From the NCBI RefSeq assembly GCF_032118995.1, contig NC_092666.1, forward strand, positions 7,018,501 through 7,082,500: 64,000 bases of DNA, read 5' to 3'. Shown here in pieces: positions 53,501-64,000 of the stretch. The translations under genes were made by a program, and so were the position numbers. The notes beneath the pieces were generated by a model. It did not search any database. It saw only the letters and a program-made list of their open reading frames with translations, and was not told the origin of the DNA. This DNA is from Asterias amurensis. Lineage: Eukaryota > Echinodermata > Asteroidea > Forcipulatida > Asteriidae. Each line of letters starts with the position of its first letter. Within the stretch, counting starts at the first letter, position 1.

Positions 53501-56500
53501 CTACAACTGCGACTACAACTGCGACTACAACTGCGACTACAACTGCGACTACAACTGCGACTACAACTGCGACTACAACTGCGACTACAACTGCGACTAC
53601 AACTGCGACTACAACTGCGACTACAACTGCGACTACAACTGCGACTACAACTGCGACTACAACTGCGACTACAACTGCGACTACAACTGCGACTACAACT
53701 GCGACTACAACTGCGACTACAACTGCGACTACAACTGCGACTACAACTGCGACTACAACTGCGACTACAACTGCGACTACAACTGCGACTACAACTGCGA
53801 CTACAACTGCGACTACAACTGCGACTACAACTGCGACTACAACTGCGACTACAACTGCGACTACAACTGCGACTACAACTGCGACTACAACTGCGACTAC
53901 AACTGCGACTACAACTGCGACTACAACTGCGACTACAACTGCGACTACAACTGCGACTACAACTGCGACTACAACTGCGACTACAACTGCGACTACAACT
54001 GCGACTACAACTGCGACTACAACTGCGACTACAACTGCGACTACAACTGCGACTACAACTGCGACTACAACTGCGACTACAACTGCGACTACAACTGCGA
54101 CTACAACTGCGACTACAACTGCGACTACAACTGCGACTACAACTGCGACTACAACTGCGACTACAACTGCGACTACAACTGCGACTACAACTGCGACTAC
54201 AACTGCGACTACAACTGCGACTACAACTGCGACTACAACTGCGACTACAACTGCGACTACAACTGCGACTACAACTGCGACTACAACTGCGACTACAACT
54301 GCGACTACAACTGCGACTACAACTGCGACTACAACTGCGACTACAACTGCGACTACAACTGCGACTACAACTGCGACTACAACTGCGACTACAACTGCGA
54401 CTACAACTGCGACTACAACTGCGACTACAACTGCGACTACAACTGCGACTACAACTGCGACTACAACTGCGACTACAACTGCGACTACAACTGCGACTAC
54501 AACTGCGACTACAACTGCGACTACAACTGCGACTACAACTGCGACTACAACTGCGACTACAACTGCGACTACAACTGCGACTACAACTGCGACTACAACT
54601 GCGACTACAACTGCGACTACAACTGCGACTACAACTGCGACTACAACTGCGACTACAACTGCGACTACAACTGCGACTACAACTGCGACTACAACTGCGA
54701 CTACAACTGCGACTACAACTGCGACTACAACTGCGACTACAACTGCGACTACAACTGCGACTACAACTGCGACTACAACTGCGACTACAACTGCGACTAC
54801 AACTGCGACTACAACTGCGACTACAACTGCGACTACAACTGCGACTACAACTGCGACTACAACTGCGACTACAACTGCGACTACAACTGCGACTACAACT
54901 GCGACTACAACTGCGACTACAACTGCGACTACAACTGCGACTACAACTGCGACTACAACTGCGACTACAACTGCGACTACAACTGCGACTACAACTGCGA
55001 CTACAACTGCGACTACAACTGCGACTACAACTGCGACTACAACTGCGACTACAACTGCGACTACAACTGCGACTACAACTGCGACTACAACTGCGACTAC
55101 AACTGCGACTACAACTGCGACTACAACTGCGACTACAACTGCGACTACAACTGCGACTACAACTGCGACTACAACTGCGACTACAACTGCGACTACAACT
55201 GCGACTACAACTGCGACTACAACTGCGACTACAACTGCGACTACAACTGCGACTACAACTGCGACTACAACTGCGACTACAACTGCGACTACAACTGCGA
55301 CTACAACTGCGACTACAACTGCGACTACAACTGCGACTACAACTGCGACTACAACTGCGACTACAACTGCGACTACAACTGCGACTACAACTGCGACTAC
55401 AACTGAGACTACAACTGCGACTACAACTGAGACTACAACTGAGACTACAACTGAGACTACAACTGCGACTACAACTGCGACTACAACTGCGACTACAACT
55501 GCGACTACAACTGCGACTACAACTGCGACTACAACTGCGACTACAACTGCGACTACAACTGCGACTACAACTGCGACTACAACTGCGACTACAACTGCGA
55601 CTACAACTGCGACTACAACTGCGACTACAACTGCGACTACAACTGCGACTACAACTGCGACTACAACTGCGACTACAACTGCGACTACAACTGAGACTAC
55701 AACTGAGACTACAACTGAGACTACAACTGAGACTACAACTGAGACTACAACTGAGACTACAACTGAGACTACAACTGAGACTACAACTGAGACTACAACT
55801 GAGACTACAACTGAGACTACAACTGAGACTACAACTGAGACTACAACTGAGACTACAACTGAGACTACAACTGCGACTACAACTGCGACTACAACTGCGA
55901 CTACAACTGCGACTACAACTGCGACTACAACTGCGACTACAACTGCGACTACAACTGAGACTACAACTGAGACTACAACTGAGACTACAACTGAGACTAC
56001 AACTGAGACTACAACTGAGACTACAACTGAGACTACAACTGAGACTACAACTGAGACTACAACTGAGACTACAACTGAGACTACAACTGAGACTACAACT
56101 GAGACTACAACTGAGACTACAACTGAGACTACAACTGAGACTACAACTGAGACTACAACTGAGACTACAACTGAGACTACAACTGAGACTACAACTGCGA
56201 CTACAACTGCGACTACAACTGCGACTACAACTGCGACTACAACTGCGACTACAACTGCGACTACAACTGCGACTACAACTGCGACTACAACTGCGACTAC
56301 AACTGCGACTACAACTGCGACTACAACTGCGACTACAACTGCGACTACAACTGCGACTACAACTGCGACTACAACTGCGACTACAACTGCGACTACAACT
56401 GCGACTACAACTGAGACTACAACTGAGACTACAACTGAGACTACAACTGAGACTACAACTGAGACTACAACTGAGACTACAACTGAGACTACAACTGAGA

Positions 56501-56848
56501 CTACAACTGCGACTACAACTGCGACTACAACTGCGACTACAACTGCGACTACAACTGCGACTACAACTGAGACTACAACTGAGACTACAACTGAGACTAC
56601 AACTGGGACTACAACTGGGACTACAACTGGGACTACAACTGGGACTACAACTGGGACTACAACTGAAACTACAACTGAGACTACAACTGAGACTACAACT
56701 GCGACTACAACTGGGACTACAACTGGGACTACAACTGGAACTACAACTGGAACTACAACTGGAACTACAACTGAAACTACAACTGAAACTACAACTGAAA
56801 CTACAACTGAAACTACAACTGAAACTACAACTGAAACTACAACTGAAA
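53501..56848. repeat. 12-bp satellite, 279 units (right copy)
   Basis: 3348 bp of the CTACAACTGCGA unit. About 157 uninterrupted GCGA units come first, then alternating GAGA and GCGA blocks, then GGGA, one GAAA, GAGA, GCGA, GGGA (2), GGAA (3) and GAAA (7). The left flank and the GGAA-GAAA right edge match the left copy, while the interior differs. Open frames of up to 1205 codons result. Confidence 0.97.
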
Positions 56849-57621
56849 CAGTACTCACAAAACATAGCACAGCAAAGCAAAGCAAAACAGCACAGCACAC
56901 AGATCCACCAACAAGCACTTCCAACCGCGGCATATTGACGAGTCACTCAACCGTGCTGTGTGCAGGTTTCGTAGCAGAAATGACCACTCAATCACGTGCT
57001 TACTTGAGAAGAACTATTCACAACTGGGCTATTCACATTCAAATTAGCCAAGGAGCATGCAAGCCCCACACCAAAAATAACAAAGAAATTGGATCACAAA
57101 AGCGCTCTTCTTAATCAATACGATCTTATAGCAGTAGCGATCAATGGAATCTTCACGGGCTTTTACTTTCTGAGTTATAATTGGTCAGCTATGAAATGAT
57201 GTAAGAAGTCATACATCCATGGGCTAGTTCCATAAGCTGTTAAAGGCACTATTTGTAATTACTAAAAACGATGATTTTTTAGCATTTCCCCCCGGAAAGT
57301 AGACAATCTGACGTGAAATGAAAGTAAAAAAAATAATTACTCACTAATAAGCCTCCAAAAGCACAAAAGTGCGCTCACTTTAGGCAGAATTGCTCCCAAA
57401 TTCTCGAGACTAAAGATTTGCATAAAAACGAGTATTAATCAAAGACGTTTACTTTACGTCAGATTTTTGCAAAGTTCTTTTTTTTTCGCACCATGACTAG
57501 AACCACGCACCCAAAATACCCCCTTGCCAAATCCCTATTCAAGGCCTGCGCATAAAGGGCAGCAAAAAAGCTACTCCTTACCCTAAGGGAAAAAGGCTCA
57601 AAACGTACGTTTTTCTTCAAA

Positions 57622-58430
57622 CAATGACACTACACGGAGGCCCATATCGTATCCAAGACATTATTGAATTCGCACATACTATACACCAACGGAAAGCGCT
57701 AATCATGGGCTACAGTTTCATGTTTTTGGTTTGTGTCTGTGGCTTGGATCTAAGCGATGCAAGCCGACAAAGGAGGGAGCCATTTTCGGCCATTTTGGTC
57801 AAGTTTGAAAACGCCAGGCAACGGGGTGCCGAAAATGGTTGGCATACAAGTTCGTTCAGAGTCTGTGAACTTGACCATTATTCCTGAACTTGGTAGGCTA
57901 GAGAAATAATCAGGGTACCTGTGTGTGGCTTGAATAATACCACATCCGATAATCAACTTGATGAGACCCTACATCAACTCCGTGGTGCTCAAAAAGTGTT
58001 TGAGCAAGCCTACTCCGAATGGTTGGCACGAAGAGTGTTTTCCGGACGTCAATATTAGCCGTTCTGGAGAGAAATTCAAAGTACAAAGGTTATTTTGAAC
58101 CCGAAGAATATTGTTGATCCACACATACTATAAACCAGAGGAAAGCCCCATTCAAGGGCTACACGTTTATAATTGTTTCGTGTCTGACGCATAAATCTGC
58201 GCAACAAGGGCGGCGAAAAAGCTACCCCTCACCCTAAGGGAGAAAAAGGCTAAAAAAGTAAGTTTTTCTCCAAATAATGACACTACACGGAGGCCCATAT
58301 AATATCCAATACATTATTTGATTCGCACATACTATACACCAACGGAAAGCGTAAATCATTGGCTACAGTTTAGTGTTTTTGTTTTGTGTCTGTGGCTTGG
58401 ATCTAAGCGATGCAAGCCAAAAAAGGACGC
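57622..58430. repeat. ~655-bp tandem repeat, one full unit plus a partial second (right copy)
   Basis: Landmark AATGACACTACA at 57623 and 58276. The full unit begins like left unit 1 (CCATATCGTATCC) and continues like left unit 2 (CGCTAATCATGGGC), so it looks like a recombinant of the two. Confidence 0.88.
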
Positions 58431-58662
58431 CTACTTTTGGCCAATATTTTCAATTCTATTTGAACATTCTTAGGCCCAGATAGTAGTACAATTAAGAAAA
58501 CTTTCACCTCAAATTTTAATGCAAACGTTTCTTGAAACTTAAAAATACAAAGCATAGAAAATGTATACAAGTTTAGAAATATTGGAAACTTGCACAAGTT
58601 CAAATTGCCGTTTTCGCCTGTTATTTCCACTAGTTTATGTGTGCACACGCCCTGATAGTTGT

Positions 58663-58847
58663 TTAATAGACCGATTCACTAAGCTCCGCCCAATTGCGTA
58701 TTGACCAATCACAAAGCAACGAAGGTCCGACATGTGTGCGCGTATCTTGGTGCGCGCGGCAGAGTTCTGCAGAAAAGCATTGGAGAGCCCCACGTGTTCT
58801 TGATCACACGTGCGTCGTGAGCGGTGCCTTCTGAATCGGTCTATTGA
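58663..58847. mobile_element. 185-bp TIR element (right copy)
   Basis: Partner of 6648-6832. Carries GATCACACGTG where the left copy has GATCACGCGTG. Confidence 0.72.
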
Positions 58848-59088
58848 TATCACTGTCACACTGAATTTGCATGCAATTGTCTCTTGAAACTAACCCTACC
58901 AAATAAAGCATCTAAGGTGACAATAAAGTGAAACTAAATTTGTTTAATTTAAGTTACTTGCGTTTAATGCCTAACAAGAAATGCGAGACTGCTTTAATTT
59001 ATGTCTGTCACCTTGGACCGGTCACCACTGGAACGGAAGATATTAGAGAGGGGTTGCAAAAGTATTATCTCTAGCAGGGTTATGGGGG

Positions 59089-59223
59089 TTTAAGTATTTT
59101 TTGGGACTGAACTTAGTTTAATAAGTATTACGTCACGTATTACAATGCACTAAAAGTTATTGAAATAATTATGTCACTTGCGCTTTAAATTATGCTGGAC
59201 ACCTTAGACTGGGCACCACTAGG
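59089..59223. repeat. ~134-bp block present only in the right copy
   Basis: Lies where the left copy reads GGGGGTTATAGG (about 7069-7080). Its 3' part (TTAAATTATGCTGGACACC, TTAGACTGGGCACCACTAG) is a diverged repeat of the adjacent TTAATTTATGTCTGTC...CCTTGGACCGGTCACCACTGG, so the length difference is gain or loss of a tandem unit. Confidence 0.8.
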
Positions 59224-59411
59224 TAAGGCTGTCAACCTCCCTAACATCTACTGACCTTGTGTGGTCAGGCCTTAAAAAGGTGCACTCATTATTGCAAGCA
59301 TTTGTAGGGGCTTGTTACGCACGTAATCTTAATTAAACAAATTTAATTAAATTATACTGGAACCCCCATGACAGGGCTAGGGATAAAAAACTTGTAAAGT
59401 TTGGAACCTCA

Positions 59412-59781
59412 TTAAAGGAACACGTTGCCTTAGATCGGACGAGTTGGTCTATGAACAGCGTTTGAAACCGTTTGCATATGGTTAGAAAGATGTTTTAAAA
59501 GTAGAATATAATGATCCACACAAGTATCACTCAAAATTGCACGGTTTTCATTTTACGTCGTGAACTAACTCGGTCGACTATTTATGGGAGTCAAAGTTTT
59601 GACCCCCTTAAATGGCCGACCGTGTTTATCGACGAGGTAAAACGAAAACCACTCAATTTTGAGGCATATTTGTGTAGATCATTGTATTCTACTTTTACAA
59701 CATCTTTCTAACCATAACAAGCGGTTACAGGACGCTTTTCAAAGACCAACTCGACCGATCCAAGGCAACGTGTTCCTTTAA
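59412..59781. mobile_element. F1 foldback element (right copy)
   Basis: Partner of 7269-7638. The central hairpin is damaged here: TTTTGACCCCCTTAAATGG replaces TTTTGACTCCCATAAATGG. Confidence 0.85.
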
Positions 59782-60348
59782 CATTTTCAACCTAGGGTGC
59801 TAAGTCCAAGACGTCAAACATAATTTAAAGACGCAGTCATTATTGCATTACTTGTTAGTGCATAATACGCGCGTAACTCTAAATGTACAAATTCAATTAA
59901 AATGTATTTGCATTTGTGATACCTCGAATATGGTTGATACATTATTCGGGAGGGTTACCTTGTTTCAAGAGACATATGACAAGATATCAATTATTGTGGA
60001 ACTATCAGGGCGTGTACACACATACACATAGTGAAAAACAGGCGAAAACAGACAATTTTGAATTCATGCAGTTATGACTATTTTTCGTGGTTCCTTTTTT
60101 TCTACGTGATACATTGTTTTGGGTTGTTTCAAAATTGATTTCAAAATTTGAAGTGAAAATGATATAACTTTGACTACTACCAGGGATACATACATACATT
60201 AATGTACCTAGAGGCAAAATAGCAACTTGAAATTTCACAAACAATGCATATTTTACCTGCTTGCTTTTTTCTACTTTTTCGATGTGGTGTTGCAATTTCG
60301 TCTACAGGTCAAGTCATTTTTGGGGGGCCTTTAAAGACTAGACTATTT

Positions 60349-61216
60349 GGCGTATAACGGGCTGAACTGTAATCTTCTAGCGCCTCCTTTGCTTTAAAAA
60401 AACACCTGGTAATGCTTCGATGAACTAGGAATGGTAGATCTGTATAGGACTCTTTGTACTGTAAATCCGTACACTATATTTAATAATACGAAAGTATATG
60501 GCCGCCAGGTCTATAGGTATGGCAACTATTACCGCGCTGTTGCATTCTTGCAGCCAACGCTAAGTCCTCCCACCGAACAAAACTCAATTTTCATTCGCCT
60601 TTGCTTTGCGTATAGGCATCAAATAGGGTTCTGTATCGGGCGACATAACAATTACACCGACACATCAGTTTCATTACCTCGTATAAGATGACAGTTTGCA
60701 GAAAGTGTCCTGTAGCCATCTTGGCATCTACGGTCTTCTTAGCTCCAATTCTTTCTTGGATGCCTCCTCTGATACTAAAACTCTCTGTCTGTCCTCTGAG
60801 GAAATGCTGGTTTTTCTCCCATCTCTCGAGACGTTGGATGATGGTTATCCGACCAGATTTGCTTGTATCAGTTTTCCCAACCGAATTTCCAACTGTCCGC
60901 AAAAATGAAAACGGTGCTATTTTCTCGCTATTGTTAGCTGTTGTGCCTCTCCCCGCTCAAAGCTCTTTAAATCTTACATCAGCCTCGTTTGATGTTGCGT
61001 TTGTGATCGACTGGAGCTTTCAGTCGAAATAATGCTGTTTCGAATGGCAAGTCAGTGTAAACCCCAGTCGGCTCCACTTTTTTATACATCGTTTCTCGAT
61101 AGTACTGATTTACTATAATGTAAGGTATTGACATGTATCCTATGGCGTATAGCGGCCTGACCTAAATTTTCTAGCGCCACTTCTATACAGGGTTATGCTT
61201 CATTGAACTAGGAATG
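60349..61216. repeat. block bounded by a direct repeat (right copy)
   Basis: Partner of 8206-9073, with flanks at 60349-60433 and 61144-61216. The minus frame here (60591-60902) is opened only by a TTG codon. Confidence 0.5.
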
Positions 61217-61523
61217 TCAACTATTTCCTTGACTTGTTATTGGAATAAATGGATGATGCAAGATTCTCTGTATAACAACGGGACAAACTTTAAGATGTCC
61301 CACAGCTTTCATGAGCAGTTGGCAATGCACCATTTCGTTTTAAGATTAACCATGGTGGAAGGATGGTTTAATAAATATGAGTACCGAGTACTGAGTAGGC
61401 ATATGTACAGTGCTAACACACGTCGGTGTGTGTGGGTAAAAAACAAAATGAATATTCTTTATCCCCGATGCAAATTTAACATTAATAAATCGTTCGCAGT
61501 ACCCGCTGCTAAAACATAATATC

Positions 61524-61705
61524 CGAACTGCCTCTAGTGTAGCCACCGGGCAATCTATGTGGTTTAGTTGGTATGACACTGCTCTAGAATTTCAAGGGTC
61601 GTGGGTTCCAATCTCACCCGAGTAATATGCCTGTGATTTTACAAGTACTTAGTTTACAAGGTTGTTAAACACATCTGTGTGTAACTGTAAAAATCCTCAT
61701 GTCGC
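61524..61705 (+). mobile_element. tRNA-derived SINE head (right copy)
   Basis: Partner of 9381-9560; A- and B-box-like sequences unchanged. Confidence 0.6.
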
Positions 61706-61890
61706 GCACCTTACTTTGGTGGATCTGGAACCTGAGATCCGATCTGGACCCAATCTCATAAATACCACGATAGCCACAATATGCAAACTTCTTTTGCTAA
61801 CAATCTGTTTCTGCTAAGCAATACTTTTATGTGCTTACGTTTTTTTGTATTCCTGCATGCCTACGAAATTGGTCCCAGTATGTAGCTGCT

Positions 61891-62301
61891 TTAAGGCAGT
61901 GGACACTATTGGTAATTACTCAAAATTTCTTATCCTACCTCCATGCTCAAAATAATTGTTGGCATAAAACCTATCTTTGTGACGAGTAATGGGGAGAGGT
62001 TGATTGTATAAAACATTGTGAGAAACGGCTCCCTCTGAAGTGCCATAGTTTTCGAGAAGGAAGTAATTTTCCACGAATTTGATTTCGAGACCTAAGATTT
62101 AGAACTTGAGGTCTCGAAATCAACCATCTAAACGTACACAACTTAATCTGACTAGGGTTATTTTTCTTTCATTATCTCGCAACTCCAATGACCGATTGAG
62201 CTCAAATTTTCACAGTTTTTTGTTATTGTATGCATATGTTGAGATACACCAACTGTGAAGGCTATTCTTTGACAATTACCAATAGTGTCCACTGCCTTTA
62301 A
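61891..62301 (+). mobile_element. M1 element (right copy)
   Basis: Partner of 9747-10156. The right end here reads GTGTCCACTGCC where the left copy has GTGTTCACTGCC. Confidence 0.85.
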
Positions 62302-62393
62302 CGGCAGATTTTGCGCTCACTGTGTGATTTCCATTTTAAAGCAAACGCAATACCTATGCCCTACTTCTTGGAATAAACACTTAAACCCATCGC

Positions 62394-62965
62394 TTAAAGG
62401 CACTGATGGACACTTTGGTAGTTACTCAAATAATAATTGTAAGCAAACAAACTAGCTTTGTAAAAAACAAACAATGAAGGGCTGTTGACAGTACAAAGTA
62501 TTGTGAGAAAAGGCTCCCTCTGAATGAAGTAGCGTAGTTTTTTATATTCGAGACCTCAGATGAGATCTCTAATTCAAGCATCTGTCAACACAATCTCTTG
62601 CAACTTCGACGACAAATATTGAGTCCAAATTTTCACAGGTTTATTACTTTATGCATTTCTTGAAATACACCTAGTGAGAAGACTGGGCAAAAATTCAGCC
62701 CGTTGCTTGTACCGTGCACAGAATCGGCGCTTACGGAAGCAGGGAACAATGAACTATAACCTCAAGCGTATTTCACAGGTTATCGACGAATTTTGGGTTA
62801 TGTGCGTGTGTACTCCGCGTTACTAGACATTCTACGCATACAAGGCTAACGCAAAAACTCGGCGCTTGCAATAGCGGGGAATCGTGATCATCAGGGCAGA
62901 ATTCTGCGGTAAGCAGAGCCATGAAGTAGTGCCCTGGTCTTTGACCAAAGGTGTCCAGTGCCTTG
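62394..62965 (+). mobile_element. M1 element with nested F2 (right copy)
   Basis: Partner of 10249-10819, with the F2-type insertion at about 62696-62936. Confidence 0.7.
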
Positions 62966-63328
62966 AATAATGAAGCATTGCTAGATAATAATTTTCCCAA
63001 TCAGTCTTCATTCCTGGTTAAATCTCTTAACAACAGATTAATGGACAAAGTTCGAGGTCCTTTCAAAATTTGGAATAAGTGGAAAGCGTAATTCCGAAAG
63101 GATGTCAGTTGGAGATGGTTTCATATTTTATTTCTTCATAGGTTCATGGTTAATGATGTTTTTATCCAGATTGAACCATTTTTAACCATAATATTGAGGA
63201 TATGGTGCACTTATTGTGTCAACTAGCCATAAGTTTTTCAATTTTGGAAAAAAGTAAGTAAGAACAAGCTTTTTATTAAAACTTAATATTGATCTTCTGA
63301 ATATAATATCATGTTTGGTTACAATTTG

Positions 63329-63582
63329 TTTAAAGGCGCTTGACACGTTTGGTAGGTGTTTATCAACATACGCATAACATACATGTAACAAACCAGTGAA
63401 AATTCGAACTCTTTGTCGTCAATGTTGCGAGAGAATAATGGAGGAAGCAACACCCTTGTCGCACAAGTTGTGTGCTTTCAGATGCTTGAATTCAAGACAA
63501 CTTCATTGCTCGTTACCAAGTAAGTTGTTATTTTTGTTTACAATTATTTTGAATAATTGCCAGTAGTGCCGTGAGCTTTTAA
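63329..63582 (-). mobile_element. M1 element, internally deleted (right copy)
   Basis: Partner of 11183-11435. Confidence 0.65.
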
Positions 63583-63856
63583 CCAAGATTTGTTTAAAAA
63601 GTAATTGATTTTCTTAGGCGAGCAATACATTTATACTGATTTAGAATTGACCCAATCTCTCAATCATTCAAGACAAATTATGGAGAGACTGGAAATTAAT
63701 CAGACTAAATGCTTTTATAGTAAGTGGTCTTTGATAAGGAATCAAATCAAACCCTCTCCTACAATATTTTACTTTGTATCCAAGTGGTCGTTGTTGTTAA
63801 ATTAGTTCCAAATTTATTTAGCTTATTTTCTTTCTGTCTCTCTTCTCTCATATTGA
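63518..63856. repeat. first unit of the ~400-bp tandem duplication (right copy)
   Basis: Partner of 11371-11708. The second unit would lie beyond the window. Confidence 0.75.
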
Positions 63857-64000
63857 CGGAAATTCTCCATGTTACTTCACAGAAGAAGAGATCTCAAGAA
63901 TTACCTCCTGTACACATTGGTGAGACCCGGGTCTCATGTAGTGGTGCAGTGAGGGATCTTGGGGTGACACTAGACAGCCATCTATCTCTACGCCAGCATC
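63857..64000 (+). mobile_element. start of the truncated LINE (right copy, cut by window end)
   Basis: Partner of 11709-11853, with the reverse transcriptase C-terminal frame beginning at GTGAGGGATCTTGGGG. Confidence 0.8.

Larger units (their letters stand above)
51472..64000. repeat. right copy of the large segmental duplication
   Basis: Same orientation as 1-11853. The offset starts at 51471 and ends at 52147; the change is accounted for by a longer 12-bp satellite (+1788), one fewer 29-bp block, one fewer 655-bp unit and an extra 134-bp block. It is either the start of a second tandem unit or an alternative haplotype joined end to end. The base just left of the junction (51471) belongs to the same exon that continues across it, so the junction is not visible in the sequence itself. 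Confidence 0.95.

Noticed and set aside
53439..57114. Frames of up to 1205 codons across the right satellite, including the non-repetitive tail of about 80 codons
   Set aside because: Same artefact. The tail after the array is open by chance and lacks any domain.

Overview
This is non-coding-rich animal genomic DNA, with spliced exons flanked by GT/AG signals, many short terminal-inverted-repeat (TIR) elements, tRNA-derived SINEs, non-LTR retrotransposon remnants and a Ty3/gypsy-type LTR element. The dominant repeat is a roughly 390-bp element beginning TTAAAGGCAGTGGACAC (called M1 here), with more than fifteen copies. From memory this style of repeat fits an echinoderm, probably a sea star; that is inference and no database was searched.

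Layout. The first 11.85 kb (1-11853) and the last 12.5 kb (51472-64000) are near-identical copies of one segment, so the window spans either one ~51.5-kb tandem duplication unit or an unmerged second haplotype. Each copy holds a terminal exon pair of a minus-strand gene, a higher-order 29-bp minisatellite, a 12-bp satellite (130 units on the left, 279 on the right), a ~655-bp tandem repeat and a string of short TIR elements. The unique middle (11854-51471) holds a LINE 3' fragment beside its own empty site (11371-13042), SINEs, a tandem array of five palindromes (17236-18005), a decayed LTR retrotransposon with matching LTRs (20141-24404), a ~145-bp poly-C-rich tandem array (25090-28095, again 39835-43290), a LINE with a long open reverse transcriptase frame inside that second array (40188-42789), a 1.6-kb TIR element (36538-38147), a ~190-bp array (47764-48880), a 51-bp minisatellite (49550-50764) and five GTAC-centred palindromes (51101-51321).

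Genes. Two sets of minus-strand exons can be supported. (1) An unrecognised, basic, probably coiled-coil protein: exons at 44464-44565, 44234-44399, 39484-39534, 38496-38553, 34592-34668, 516-623 and the stop-containing exon at 51436-51522 (first 51 bases also at 1-51). Splice phases agree across most junctions; one junction (44234 to 39534) does not, so an exon is probably missing. (2) Pieces of an SNF2-family ATPase most like ERCC6L2 (28139-28225, 19484-19612, perhaps 18596-18676 and 32803-33126). Only the region around helicase motif I is present, and the candidate following exon runs into a stop, so this may be a truncated copy lying in the long intron of gene 1.

The very long open frames over the 12-bp satellite are artefacts of a 12-bp unit that lacks stops in five of six frames. 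I found no operons, CRISPR arrays, rRNA or free-standing tRNA genes.
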